DNA of 64,000 nt from Nocardioides sp. T2.26MG-1 (GTDB lineage Bacteria; Actinomycetota; Actinomycetes; Propionibacteriales; Nocardioidaceae). Below are positions 24,748 through 33,003 of the stretch, piece by piece; the first letter of the stretch is position 1, and each line of letters starts with the position of its first letter. The notes beneath the pieces are model-generated. The model was not told the origin of the DNA. It searched no databases and worked only from the letters and a program-made list of their open reading frames with translations. The DNA lies in NCBI RefSeq assembly GCF_950101795.1, contig NZ_CATNLZ010000037.1:168646-232645 (forward strand). Reading direction: 5' to 3'. A program made the position numbers and the translations under genes.

Positions 24748-26001
24748 ATGACCACCGCGAACCCCGACGACGTGTCCGGGCTGTCCCGGGACCTGCCCCG
24801 CCGTCGTTCGACCGCGCTCGGCTGGTACGCCGCCGTGCGCCACGCGCTCGACCGGCCGCTGACCGCCTACTACCTGCTGCTCGGCGCGTCGGCGCTGCTG
24901 CTCACCATCGGCCTGATCATGGTGCTGAGCGCCTCGAGCGTCTACTCCTACGAGAAGAACGGCAGCTCCTACGCCGTGGTCGAGCGCCAGCTGATGTGGG
25001 TGCTGATCGGCATCCCGTGCGCCTGGATCGCCTCCCGGCTGCCGCACTCGTTCCTGCGCCGCTTCGCCTGGCTGGCGCTGGCGGTCGCGATCGTGCTGCT
25101 CGCGCTCACCCAGCTCGGCCTGGGCCGGACCGTCAACGGCAACACCAACTGGCTGGGCGTCGGGCCGTTCGTGGTCCAGCCGGCCGAGATCGCGAAGCTC
25201 TCGATCGTGCTGTGGGCCGCCCACGTCTACGCCCGCAAGGAGAAGCGCCTCGGCAGCCTGCACGAGGTGTTCGTGCCGGTCGTGCCCGGCATGCTCCTGG
25301 TGATCGGGCTCGTCGTCGTCGGCCACGACCTCGGCACCGCGCTGGTGCTGATGGCGATCATGCTCGCGATGCTCTGGGTGGTCGGCGCACCCGGACGGCT
25401 CTTCGCCGGCTCGATGTCGTTCATCGGGGTGGTCGCGATCTGGCTGGCCTCGACCAGCACGGAGCGGCGCGAGCGGCTGACCAACTTCGCCGACCCGTTC
25501 AAGGACTTCCACGACGCCGGCTGGCAGCCCGCGCACGGCCTCTACGCGCTCTCGCACGGCGGCGTCTTCGGCCAGGGCATCGGCGCCAGCCAGCAGAAGT
25601 GGGGCAACCTCCCCGAGGCGCACACCGACTTCATCTTCGCGGTGCTGGGGGAGGAGCTCGGCCTGGTCGGCACGCTGCTGGTGATCGTGCTGTTCCTCAC
25701 GATCGCCTACGCCGCGGTGCGGGTCGCCGCCCACACCCAGGACACGTTCGTGCGCTACACGACGTTCGGCATCGTGGTCTGGCTGCTGGGGCAGATGATC
25801 ATCAACGTGGGCATGGTGCTCGCGCTGCTGCCGGTGATCGGCATCCCGCTGCCGCTGGTGTCGTACGGCGGCTCCGCGCTGGTGCCGTCACTCGTCGCGC
25901 TCGGCCTGCTCATCGGCTTCGCCCGTCGCGAGCCCGAGGCGGCCCGAGCGCTCGCCCAGCGCAAGAAGGCCCGCTCCGCCGGGCTGTCGGCCCGCGCCTA
26001 G
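24748..26001 (+). CDS. ftsW: SEDS glycosyltransferase FtsW
   Basis: 417 aa SEDS-family polytopic protein, about ten helices. It polymerises septal glycan from lipid II together with FtsI. Signatures: ASSVYSYEKNGSSYAVVERQLMW, NGNTNWLGVGPFVVQPAEIAKL, GHDLGTALVLMAIM, ALSHGGVFGQGIGASQQKWG, LPEAHTDFIFAVLGEELGLVG and PLPLVSYGGSALVPSL. ATG 24748 is preferred: GGGAGG lies 8 nt upstream, while the GTG at 24742 would be only 2 nt from it. The tail is basic and cytoplasmic. Its stop codon TAG forms part of the murG promoter-like hexamer. Confidence 0.95.
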   Translation: MTTANPDDVSGLSRDLPRRRSTALGWYAAVRHALDRPLTAYYLLLGASALLLTIGLIMVLSASSVYSYEKNGSSYAVVERQLMWVLIGIPCAWIASRLPHSFLRRFAWLALAVAIVLLALTQLGLGRTVNGNTNWLGVGPFVVQPAEIAKLSIVLWAAHVYARKEKRLGSLHEVFVPVVPGMLLVIGLVVVGHDLGTALVLMAIMLAMLWVVGAPGRLFAGSMSFIGVVAIWLASTSTERRERLTNFADPFKDFHDAGWQPAHGLYALSHGGVFGQGIGASQQKWGNLPEAHTDFIFAVLGEELGLVGTLLVIVLFLTIAYAAVRVAAHTQDTFVRYTTFGIVVWLLGQMIINVGMVLALLPVIGIPLPLVSYGGSALVPSLVALGLLIGFARREPEAARALAQRKKARSAGLSARA

Positions 26002-26004
26002 GCT
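25999..26004 (+). promoter_or_regulatory. Leaderless promoter before murG
   Basis: TAGGCT overlaps the ftsW stop codon and is 7 nt before the murG ATG at 26012. No ribosome binding site lies in the 10-bp gap. This may allow murG-murC-ftsQ to be transcribed apart from upstream genes. Confidence 0.45.
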
Positions 26005-26011
26005 GTCCGCG

Positions 26012-27112
26012 ATGCGCGTACTCCTCGCCGGCGGCGGCACCGCCGGCCACACCTCGCCCCTGCTCGCCACCGCCGACGCCCTGCGGCGCCTGCGCCCCGA
26101 CGTCGAGATCACCTGTCTCGGGACCCCGCGCGGGCTCGAGAACCGCGTGGTCCCCGAGGCCGGCTACCCGCTCGAGCTGATCCCGCCGGTGCCGCTGCCG
26201 CGCAAGCCGAACGCCGACCTCTTCAAGGTCCCGGCCCGGCTCCGCGCGGCGGTCAAGGAGACCCGGGCCGTGCTCGACCGGGTCCGCCCGGACGTGGTCG
26301 TCGGCTACGGCGGCTACGTCTCGATGCCGCTCTACCTCGCGGTCCGCAAGGGCCCGGTCCCGCTGGTGATCCACGAGCAGAACACCGTCCCGGGCCTGGC
26401 CAACAAGGCCGGCGCGCGGTTCGCGCGGCGGGTGCTGGTGAGCTTCCCCGACACCCCCCTGCCCAGGGCCGAGTACGTCGGCCTGCCGATCCGCCCGATG
26501 ATCTCCGGCCTCGACCGGGCGGCCCGCCGGGCCGAGGCCCGCGAGTTCTTCGGCCTCGACCCGGACCGCCCCACGCTGCTGGTCACCGGCGGCTCTCAGG
26601 GCGCCCGCCGGCTCAACCAGGCGGTCTCCGGCGCCGCCGGTGCGCTGGCGGCCGTGGGGGTGCAGGTGCTGCACGCCGAGGGCAAGCACGGCGGGGCCGC
26701 GCCCGCGCTGCCGGGTTCCGGGCCGTCCGACGTGCCGTACGTCGTCGTGGAGTACATCGACCGGATGGACCTGGCGTTCGCCGCGGCCGACCTCGCGATC
26801 TGTCGCGCCGGCGCCAACAGCGTCACCGAGGCCGCAGCCGTCGGGCTGCCGGCGATCTACGTGCCGCTGCCGATCGGCAACGGCGAGCAGCGCAAGAACG
26901 CCGAGTCCGTCGTGGCCGCCGGTGGCGGGATCCTCGTCGACGACGCCGACCTCACCACGGACTGGGTGGCCGGCACCGTGCCCCAGCTGGCCGCCGACGC
27001 CGGCCGGCTCGCCGCGATGGGTGCGGCCGCGGCCGAGGTCATCCCGCGGGACGCCGACGAGCGGGTCGCGCGGATCGTCCTCGAGGTCGCCCAAGGTCCG
27101 GCCCGCGGATGA
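26012..27112 (+). CDS. murG: Lipid II synthase MurG
   Basis: 366 aa GT-B glycosyltransferase that adds GlcNAc to lipid I. The N-terminal LLAGGGTAGHTSPLLATADAL carries the GGGTAGH loop; then IPPVPLPRKPN, VGYGGYVSMPLYLAVRKG, IHEQNTVPGLANK, LLVTGGSQGARRLNQAV (UDP-GlcNAc site) and ICRAGANSVTEAAAVGLPAIYVPLP. Length is typical. The ATG at 26012 is 10 bp from the ftsW stop, after TAGGCT. Stop overlaps murC as ATGA. Confidence 0.97.
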   Translation: MRVLLAGGGTAGHTSPLLATADALRRLRPDVEITCLGTPRGLENRVVPEAGYPLELIPPVPLPRKPNADLFKVPARLRAAVKETRAVLDRVRPDVVVGYGGYVSMPLYLAVRKGPVPLVIHEQNTVPGLANKAGARFARRVLVSFPDTPLPRAEYVGLPIRPMISGLDRAARRAEAREFFGLDPDRPTLLVTGGSQGARRLNQAVSGAAGALAAVGVQVLHAEGKHGGAAPALPGSGPSDVPYVVVEYIDRMDLAFAAADLAICRAGANSVTEAAAVGLPAIYVPLPIGNGEQRKNAESVVAAGGGILVDDADLTTDWVAGTVPQLAADAGRLAAMGAAAAEVIPRDADERVARIVLEVAQGPARG

Positions 27113-28449
27113 GGGTCCCCGTCCCCGACGAGGTGCTGCCCGCCGACCGCCTCGGACGCGTCCACTTCGTCGGCATCGGCGGCGCGGGCCTGTCCGGCAT
27201 CGCCCGCATCATGCTGGCCCGCGGCATCGCGGTCAGCGGCAGCGACGGCACCGACTCCCCGACCCTCGAGTCGCTGCGGGCGCTCGGCGCCCGCGTGCAC
27301 CTCGGCCACGACGCCGGGCACGTCCACGACGTCGACACGCTCGTGGTCTCGACCGCGGTGCGCGAGGACAACCCGGAGTACGCCGAGGCCGTGCGCCAGG
27401 GGCTCCGCGTGCTGCCGCGCTCCGCGGCGCTCGCCGCGGTGATGGCCGGGCGCCGGGTGGTCGCCGTCGCCGGCACCCACGGCAAGACCACGACGACCTC
27501 CCTCCTCACGGTCGCGCTGCAGGCGGCAGGCGCGGACCCGACGTACGCGATCGGCGGCGACCTGGCCGCGACCGGGGTCAACGCCGCCGAGGGCACCGGC
27601 GACCTGTTCGTCGCCGAGGCCGACGAGAGCGACGGCGCGTTCCTCCACTACTCGCCCTACGCCGCGGTCGTCACGAACATCGAGGCCGACCACCTCGACC
27701 AGTGGGGCACGCCCGAGGCGTACGCCGCGGCGTTCGACGAGTTCGCCGACACCCTCGACCCCGACGGCTTCCTGGTCTGCGTCGGCGACGACCCCGGCGC
27801 GGCCGCGCTGGCCGCACGCCACCGCGCCGCCGGGCGGCGCGTCGTCCTGGTCTCGGCCCGCGAGCCGGCGGCGCTCGACGGCGTCACGCTCTGGTCGCCG
27901 GGGGAGCACTACCTGGCCGACGCCCTCGCGGCGCTGGCCGCCGGCGTCGAGCTCGGCTTCGCCGCCGACGACCTGAGGCGCGGCCTGGCGTCGTACGCCG
28001 GCACCAAGCGGCGCATGGAGCTCAAGGGCGAGGCCGGGGGAGTACGGGTCTACGACAGCTACGCCCACCACCCGACCGAGATCGCCGGCGACCTCCAGTC
28101 GGCCCGGGCGATCGCCGGCTCCGGCCGCGTGGTCGTGGCGTTCCAGCCGCACCTCGTCTCCCGCACCCGCATCTTCGGCACCGCGATGGGCGAGGCGCTC
28201 GGGGCGGCCGACGAGGTGGTGGTGCTCGACGTCTACCTGGCCCGCGAGGACGCCGACCCCGAGGTGACCGGCGCGCTGGTCGCGGCCGCGGTGCCCCTGC
28301 CCGCGGAGCGCGTCGCCTTCGTCCCCGCCTTCGACGACGTCGCCGCGGAGCTCGTGTCCCGGGCTCGCCCCGGCGACCTGGTGCTCACGCTCGGTGCCGG
28401 CACGATCACCCAGATCGGGCCGCGGGTGCTGGACCTGCTCGATGGCTAG
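27109..28449 (+). CDS. murC: UDP-MurNAc:L-alanine ligase
   Basis: MurC, 446 aa, first Mur ligase, adding the first amino acid (usually L-Ala) to UDP-MurNAc. RVHFVGIGGAGLSGIARIMLARG is the family N-terminus; the ATP loop is AVAGTHGKTTTTSLL; then AEADESDGAFLHYSPYAAVVTNIEADHLDQW and VYDSYAHHPTEIAGDLQSAR. It ends with TLGAGTITQIGPRVLDLL. ATG 27109 overlaps the murG stop. Its stop overlaps ftsQ by 8 bp. Confidence 0.97.
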   Translation: MRVPVPDEVLPADRLGRVHFVGIGGAGLSGIARIMLARGIAVSGSDGTDSPTLESLRALGARVHLGHDAGHVHDVDTLVVSTAVREDNPEYAEAVRQGLRVLPRSAALAAVMAGRRVVAVAGTHGKTTTTSLLTVALQAAGADPTYAIGGDLAATGVNAAEGTGDLFVAEADESDGAFLHYSPYAAVVTNIEADHLDQWGTPEAYAAAFDEFADTLDPDGFLVCVGDDPGAAALAARHRAAGRRVVLVSAREPAALDGVTLWSPGEHYLADALAALAAGVELGFAADDLRRGLASYAGTKRRMELKGEAGGVRVYDSYAHHPTEIAGDLQSARAIAGSGRVVVAFQPHLVSRTRIFGTAMGEALGAADEVVVLDVYLAREDADPEVTGALVAAAVPLPAERVAFVPAFDDVAAELVSRARPGDLVLTLGAGTITQIGPRVLDLLDG

Positions 28450-29191
28450 GCGCGGCGCCCCGCGCGACCCCGCGGAGCGGACCCGGCGCCGCTTCGCGCG
28501 CCGCCAGTGGGCCCGCCGCTGGCTGGCCTGGCGGTACGTCGTCGCCGTGGTCGTCCTGGTCGCACTGGTGACCGGTGGGATCTGGGCGGTGTACTTCTCC
28601 TCCTGGCTCTCCGTGTCGGGGGTCGAGGTCGACGGGGTCGACCAGCTCAGCGCGGCCGAGGTCCGCGAGGCGGCCGCGGTGCCCGAGGGCGAGGCGCTGG
28701 CGCGCGTCGACCTCGACCGGATCCGGTCCCGGGTCGAGGCGCTCGCGCCGGTGCGGTCCGCCGACGTGTCGCGCCAGTGGCCCGACCAGGTGCTGATCGA
28801 GGTCGAGGAGCGGGTCGCCGTCGCGGTGGTCGAGATCGGCGGGCAGCTGAAGGGCATGGACGACCAGGGGGTCGTGTTCCGCGACTACGCCCAGCCGCCG
28901 GCCGGGCTGCCCCGAGTGGAGACCGGCGGACCGACCAGCAGCGACGCGCTGCGCGAGGCCGCGCTCGTGGCCGGCTCGCTGCCCACGGACCTGCAGGCCA
29001 AGGTCGACCACGTCGAGGTCGCGACGATCGACGAGATCTCGCTGGAGCTGCGCGACGGGCGCAGCGTCGAGTGGGGGAGCGCGGACGACTCCGAGCTCAA
29101 GGCCCGGGTGCTCGCCGACCTGCTCGCCGCGGCCCCGAAGGCTCCGCACTACGACGTGAGCGTCCCCGGGCGACCGACCACGCACGGTTGA
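28442..29191 (+). CDS. ftsQ: Cell division protein FtsQ/DivIB
   Basis: 249 aa bitopic protein of the divisome. A very basic N-terminus (RRRFARRQWARRWLAWR) is followed by one helix, YVVAVVVLVALVTGGIWAVYF, then the POTRA domain (SWLSVSGVEVDGVDQLSAAEVREAA, ADVSRQWPDQVLIEVEERVAVA) and the FtsQ beta domain. It links FtsL/FtsI/FtsW. ATG 28442 overlaps the murC stop. The stop codon is the first base of a strong palindromic hairpin. Confidence 0.93.
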   Translation: MARRGAPRDPAERTRRRFARRQWARRWLAWRYVVAVVVLVALVTGGIWAVYFSSWLSVSGVEVDGVDQLSAAEVREAAAVPEGEALARVDLDRIRSRVEALAPVRSADVSRQWPDQVLIEVEERVAVAVVEIGGQLKGMDDQGVVFRDYAQPPAGLPRVETGGPTSSDALREAALVAGSLPTDLQAKVDHVEVATIDEISLELRDGRSVEWGSADDSELKARVLADLLAAAPKAPHYDVSVPGRPTTHG

Positions 29192-29215
29192 CCCGCCCGA
29201 AAGTTTCGGGCGGGT
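29191..29215 (+). terminator. Hairpin after ftsQ
   Basis: ACCCGCCCGAAA (29191-29202) and TTTCGGGCGGGT (29204-29215) are perfect 12-nt inverted repeats around a single G. No T-tract follows. It separates ftsQ from ftsZ and is probably a partial terminator or mRNA 3'-end stabiliser, which would let ftsZ be set independently. Confidence 0.65.
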
Positions 29216-29261
29216 CGACACGGGTTGGGCGTGTCGCCACGATCTGGCGGTGTGCGCTGCC

Positions 29262-29328
29262 TAGTCTCGTCACCACGGCGAGGTTGACATAACTATAACC
29301 CTCAGGCTGAGGGTAAGAGTTCCGACAC
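29262..29328 (+). promoter_or_regulatory. ftsZ upstream region with perfect palindrome
   Basis: ACCCTCAG-G-CTGAGGGT (29298-29314) is a perfect 8-bp inverted repeat with a one-base centre, an operator-like element. It directly follows TTGACA (29284-29289) and TATAAC (29294-29299), an AT-rich patch rare in this window. TAGTCT at 29262-29267 is a further -10 candidate. GACAC, the core of the sporulation regulator WhiA's site in Streptomyces, occurs at 29217-29221 and 29324-29328. Which -10 is used cannot be decided by eye. Confidence 0.5.
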
Positions 29329-29399
29329 ACCGAGCCGCTTCCCCGACATCCCGAAGCACCCGTTCATCCCGCACCCGAGCAGCGAGAGGCGAATCCGCC

Positions 29400-30608
29400 G
29401 TGGCAGCAGCGCAGAACTACCTGGCCATCATCAAGGTCGTGGGCATCGGTGGCGGCGGCGTCAACGCCGTCAACCGGATGATCGAGGTCGGGCTCAAGGG
29501 CGTCGAGTTCATCGCGATCAACACCGACGCGCAGGCGCTCCTGATGAGCGACGCGGACGTCAAGCTCGACATCGGCCGCGAGCTCACCCGCGGCCTCGGC
29601 GCCGGCGCCAACCCCGAGGTGGGCGCCCGCGCCGCCGAGGACCACGCCGACGAGATCGAGGAGGTCCTCAAGGGGGCCGACATGGTCTTCGTGACCGCCG
29701 GTGAGGGCGGCGGCACCGGCACCGGCGGAGCGCCGGTCGTGGCCCGGATCGCCCGGTCGCTCGGGGCGCTGACCATCGGCGTCGTGACCCGGCCGTTCGC
29801 GTTCGAGGGACGCCGCCGTGCCACGTCCGCCGAGGAGGGCATCGCCGGGCTGCGCGAGGAGGTCGACACCCTCATCGTGATCCCCAACGACCGGCTGCTC
29901 TCGATCAGCGACCGCAACGTCTCGGTGCTCGACGCGTTCAAGCAGGCCGACCAGGTGCTGCTCCAGGGCGTCTCCGGCATCACCGACCTGATCACGACCC
30001 CGGGCCTGATCAACCTCGACTTCGCCGACGTCAAGTCCGTGATGTCCAACGCCGGCTCGGCCCTGATGGGCATCGGCTCCGCACGCGGTGAGGACCGCTC
30101 GGTGGCCGCGGCGGAGATGGCGGTCTCGAGCCCGCTGCTCGAGGCCAGCATCGACGGCGCCCACGGGGTGCTGCTCTCGATCGCCGGCGGCTCCGACCTC
30201 GGCCTCTTCGAGATCAACGAGGCCGCGGCCCTGGTCGCGGAGGCCGTGCACGTCGACGCCAACATCATCTTCGGCGCCACGATCGACGACGCCCTGGGCG
30301 ACGAGGTCCGGGTGACGGTGATCGCGGCCGGGTTCGACGGCGGCATGCCCAAGCGCAGCGGCGAGGGCACGGTGCTGCGCCGGGAGCCGAAGCAGGCCCC
30401 GGCGCCCGCCCAGTCCCAGCAGGAGACCAGGTCCGCGGCCCCGGCCGGGTCCCCGGCGTCGGGTGACGCCCAGTCCAAGGAGCGCGTGCCCGCGGGTGCG
30501 CAGGCGCGTCCCCAGGGCGGCACCACGCCGGACGCGGCCACGCGCCCGGCGCCGCGACAGGTCCAGTTCGACGACGACGACCTGGACATCCCCGACTTCC
30601 TGAAGTGA
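29400..30608 (+). CDS. ftsZ: Cell division GTPase FtsZ
   Basis: 402 aa tubulin homologue forming the Z ring. GTP motif VTAGEGGGTGTGGAPV at about residues 98-113; N-terminal IKVVGIGGGGVNAVNRMI; T7 loop NLDFADVKSVM with catalytic Asp; GIGSARGEDRSVAAAE. A disordered Pro/Ala/Gln linker (about residues 318-390) ends in the conserved C-terminal peptide DDDLDIPDFLK, which binds SepF and FtsW in actinobacteria. Start GTG 29400 after GAGAGGCG. It has its own promoter region and the stop overlaps pgeF as GTGA. Confidence 0.98.
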   Translation: MAAAQNYLAIIKVVGIGGGGVNAVNRMIEVGLKGVEFIAINTDAQALLMSDADVKLDIGRELTRGLGAGANPEVGARAAEDHADEIEEVLKGADMVFVTAGEGGGTGTGGAPVVARIARSLGALTIGVVTRPFAFEGRRRATSAEEGIAGLREEVDTLIVIPNDRLLSISDRNVSVLDAFKQADQVLLQGVSGITDLITTPGLINLDFADVKSVMSNAGSALMGIGSARGEDRSVAAAEMAVSSPLLEASIDGAHGVLLSIAGGSDLGLFEINEAAALVAEAVHVDANIIFGATIDDALGDEVRVTVIAAGFDGGMPKRSGEGTVLRREPKQAPAPAQSQQETRSAAPAGSPASGDAQSKERVPAGAQARPQGGTTPDAATRPAPRQVQFDDDDLDIPDFLK

Positions 30609-31300
30609 CGTTCCTCTACCACGACACCCTCCTCCTGGGGCCGGCCGGCACGGTGTCGGTCGGCTTCACCGAGCGGCGCCTCGACCTCGGCGACCTGGCG
30701 CCGCCGGCGACGCGCGACGCCGCGCTCGCCGAGCTCGCGGCGGTGACGGGGGCGACGCCGTACCTCATGCACCAGGTGCACGGCACCGACGTGCTCGTGG
30801 TCGAGGAGTGGGACGCGCCGACCTGGGACCCGCACGTCGACGCGCTGCTCTCCACCGAGCCCGGACGCGCCCTGCTCACCCGCGCCGCCGACTGCGTGCC
30901 GGTGCTCCTGGCCGCGGACACCGGCGCCGTCGGGGCGGTGCACGCCGGACGCGAGGGCGTACGCCGAGGGATCGTGCCGGCCGCGGTCGAGCGGCTCCGG
31001 GCACTCGGCGCCGACCGGGTGCGGGCCTGGGTCGGGCCGCACATCTGCGGGCGCTGCTACGAGGTGCCCGAGAGCATGCGCGCCGAGGTCGCGGCCGCGG
31101 TGCCGGAGACCCACGCCACCACCAGTTGGGACACGCCCGCGCTCGACCTGGGCGCCGGGGTGCGGGCCCAGCTCGACGCTGCGGACTGCGCCGTGGTCGA
31201 GGTCGGGGGCTGCACCCGCGAGCTCCCGGCCCTCCACTCCTACCGACGCGACGGAGCCGATGCCGGGCGGATGGCCGGCGTCATCTGGAGGGCGGCATGA
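30605..31300 (+). CDS. pgeF: Peptidoglycan editing factor PgeF (YfiH/DUF152)
   Basis: 231 aa polyphenol oxidase-like protein. In E. coli YfiH removes wrongly placed L-Ser/Gly from UDP-MurNAc. Metal-site motifs: LMHQVHGTDVLVVEE, LTRAADCVPVLLA, GAVGAVHAGREGVRRGIV (His) and VGPHICGRCYEVP (His and Cys). GTG 30605 overlaps the ftsZ stop. The gene sits between ftsZ and yggS as in many actinobacteria and firmicutes, consistent with cell wall quality control. Confidence 0.92.
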   Translation: MTFLYHDTLLLGPAGTVSVGFTERRLDLGDLAPPATRDAALAELAAVTGATPYLMHQVHGTDVLVVEEWDAPTWDPHVDALLSTEPGRALLTRAADCVPVLLAADTGAVGAVHAGREGVRRGIVPAAVERLRALGADRVRAWVGPHICGRCYEVPESMRAEVAAAVPETHATTSWDTPALDLGAGVRAQLDAADCAVVEVGGCTRELPALHSYRRDGADAGRMAGVIWRAA

Positions 31301-32025
31301 ACGGCGCTGACGGCACCACCCGCCGCGACCAGATCGCGGCCGGCCTCGAGACCGTGCACGGCCGGATCGCCACGGCCTGCGCCGACGCGGGCCGGGACCC
31401 GGCCGACGTGCAGCTGGTGGTCGTCACCAAGTTCTTCCCCGCCTCCGACGTGCGCCTGCTCGCCGAGCTGGGCGTCTCCGACGTCGGGGAGAACCGGCAC
31501 CAGGAGGCCGAGGCCAAGGCCGCCGAGTGTGCCGACCTCGGGTTGCGCTGGCACTTCATCGGCGGCCTCCAGAGCAACAAGGCCGCGGCGGTCGCGGCGT
31601 ACGCCGACGTCGTCGAGTCGGTCGACCGGGCCAAGCTCGTCGCGCCGCTCGAGCGGGGCGCCGAGCGGCGCGGGCACGTCGTCGACGTGCTGCTCCAGGT
31701 CAGCCTGGACCCGCCCGGCGCGGAGGGTCGCTCCGGGGCCGACCCGGACGACCTGCCGACGCTCGCCGCCGCGGTCGCGCAGTCGTCGCACCTGCGGCTG
31801 CGCGGGCTGATGGCGGTGGCGCCGCTGCCCGGATCGGGGGGCGAGGAGCCGGCCGCGGCGTTCGCCCACCTGGCTGCCATCCGCCGCGAGTTCCTCGTCG
31901 ACCACCCGGACGCGGGGTGGCTCTCGGCGGGCATGAGCGGCGACCTCGAGGACGCCGTACGGGTCGGCGCGACACACGTGCGCATAGGCTCCGCGGTCCT
32001 CGGTCCGCGGCCGAAGTTCAAGTAG
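31297..32025 (+). CDS. yggS: PLP homeostasis protein (YggS/PROSC family)
   Basis: 242 aa alanine-racemase-N fold protein binding pyridoxal phosphate. LVVVTKFFPASDVRLLAELG holds the PLP Lys; then VGENRHQEAEAKAAEC, LRWHFIGGLQSNKAAAVA, LLQVSLD, LRGLMAVAP and LSAGMSGDLEDAVRVGATHVRIGSAVLG. Family members buffer PLP and have no known catalytic turnover. ATG 31297 overlaps pgeF as ATGA. Its stop TAG forms part of a TAGGGT hexamer that may drive sepF. Confidence 0.95.
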   Translation: MNGADGTTRRDQIAAGLETVHGRIATACADAGRDPADVQLVVVTKFFPASDVRLLAELGVSDVGENRHQEAEAKAAECADLGLRWHFIGGLQSNKAAAVAAYADVVESVDRAKLVAPLERGAERRGHVVDVLLQVSLDPPGAEGRSGADPDDLPTLAAAVAQSSHLRLRGLMAVAPLPGSGGEEPAAAFAHLAAIRREFLVDHPDAGWLSAGMSGDLEDAVRVGATHVRIGSAVLGPRPKFK

Positions 32026-32028
32026 GGT
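32023..32028 (+). promoter_or_regulatory. Candidate sepF promoter
   Basis: TAGGGT overlaps the yggS stop codon. Transcription from about 32036 would give a leader of roughly 49 nt containing GGAGG (32070-32074) before the sepF ATG. No clear -35 element is seen. Confidence 0.4.
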
Positions 32029-32084
32029 CCAAGACACCAAGAGTGCGTCCCGCAAGGGGCGCGGAGTTCCGGAGGACAACAGTC

Positions 32085-32594
32085 ATGAGCGGCGCGATGC
32101 GCAGGATCGGCGAGTACCTCGGCCTGCTCGAGGACACCGGCCGGTACGACGACGAGTACGGCGACGAGTACGACCACCGGGCCGGGGACTACGAGACCCA
32201 GGAGACCGCTCCGGTCGCCGTCCGCTCGCCGAGGCGGGAGAGCCGTCCGGCGCCCGTGTCAGACCTGTCCGAGCGCCGCCGTCCGGCGACGGGCCCGACC
32301 GGAGTGGTGGCTGAGCTGTCCCGCATCACGACCCTGCACCCCCGCACCTACAACGAGGCGCGCACCGTGGGAGAGAACTTCCGCGAGGGCACTCCGGTGA
32401 TCATGAACCTCTCCGAGATGGACGACTCGGACGCCAAGCGTCTCGTCGACTTCGCGGCCGGGCTCGTGTTTGCGACCCGTGGCACCATCGAGCGCATCAC
32501 CAACAAGGTCTTCCTGCTCTCGCCGGCCAACGTCTCGGTCGCCGCTGAGGACAAGCAGCGCATCGCTGAGGGCGGATTCTTCAACCAGAGCTGA
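32085..32594 (+). CDS. sepF: Z-ring anchoring protein SepF
   Basis: 169 aa. The N-terminus MSGAMRRIGEYLGLLEDTGRY is the amphipathic membrane-binding helix region. A disordered acidic and Arg/Pro linker follows, then the SepF core: ITTLHPRTYNEARTVGENFREGTPVIMNLSEMDDSDAKRLVDFAAGL and IERITNKVFLLSPANVSV. SepF tethers FtsZ to the membrane in actinobacteria, which lack FtsA; no ftsA is present here. ATG 32085 has GGAGG 10 nt upstream. Confidence 0.95.
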   Translation: MSGAMRRIGEYLGLLEDTGRYDDEYGDEYDHRAGDYETQETAPVAVRSPRRESRPAPVSDLSERRRPATGPTGVVAELSRITTLHPRTYNEARTVGENFREGTPVIMNLSEMDDSDAKRLVDFAAGLVFATRGTIERITNKVFLLSPANVSVAAEDKQRIAEGGFFNQS

Positions 32595-32603
32595 GGGCTA
32601 CAC

Positions 32604-32897
32604 GTGCATGCGGTCGGGTCGGTCATCGAGATCGTCCTCTGGGTCTTCATCGCCCTGCTCTGGATCCGGTTCGTCGTGGACTGGGTGCAGATCTTCGCCC
32701 GGGCGTGGGTCCCGCGCGGGGTGATGCTCGTGCTCCTCGAGGGCGTCTACTCCGCGACGGACCCACCGATCAAGGCGCTGCGCCGGGTGATCCCGCCGCT
32801 GCGGATCGGGAGCATCTCGCTCGATCTGAGCTTCCTGATCGTGATGATCGCGGCCTACGTGCTCCTCCAGCTCAACCGGGAGATCATGTTGAACTAG
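32604..32897 (+). CDS. YggT-family membrane protein
   Basis: 97 aa. Two hydrophobic segments: VGSVIEIVLWVFIALLWIRFVVDWVQIF and LDLSFLIVMIAAYVLLQL. Between them DPPIKALRRVIPPLRIGSISLDLS is the YggT signature. Start GTG 32604, 9 bp after sepF, with GAGGG upstream. Conserved between sepF and divIVA; thought to act in division or osmotic tolerance, but its molecular role is unknown. Confidence 0.9.
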   Translation: MHAVGSVIEIVLWVFIALLWIRFVVDWVQIFARAWVPRGVMLVLLEGVYSATDPPIKALRRVIPPLRIGSISLDLSFLIVMIAAYVLLQLNREIMLN

Positions 32898-33003
32898 ACC
32901 GGAGACGCAGCTCCGGGGGTGCCCCTGGCAATGCGCCGGGCCCCGGTGCAAGCGCTATTGTTCGACCGACAGTTACTTTGACGATCTATGAATGGGTGAG
33001 GTC

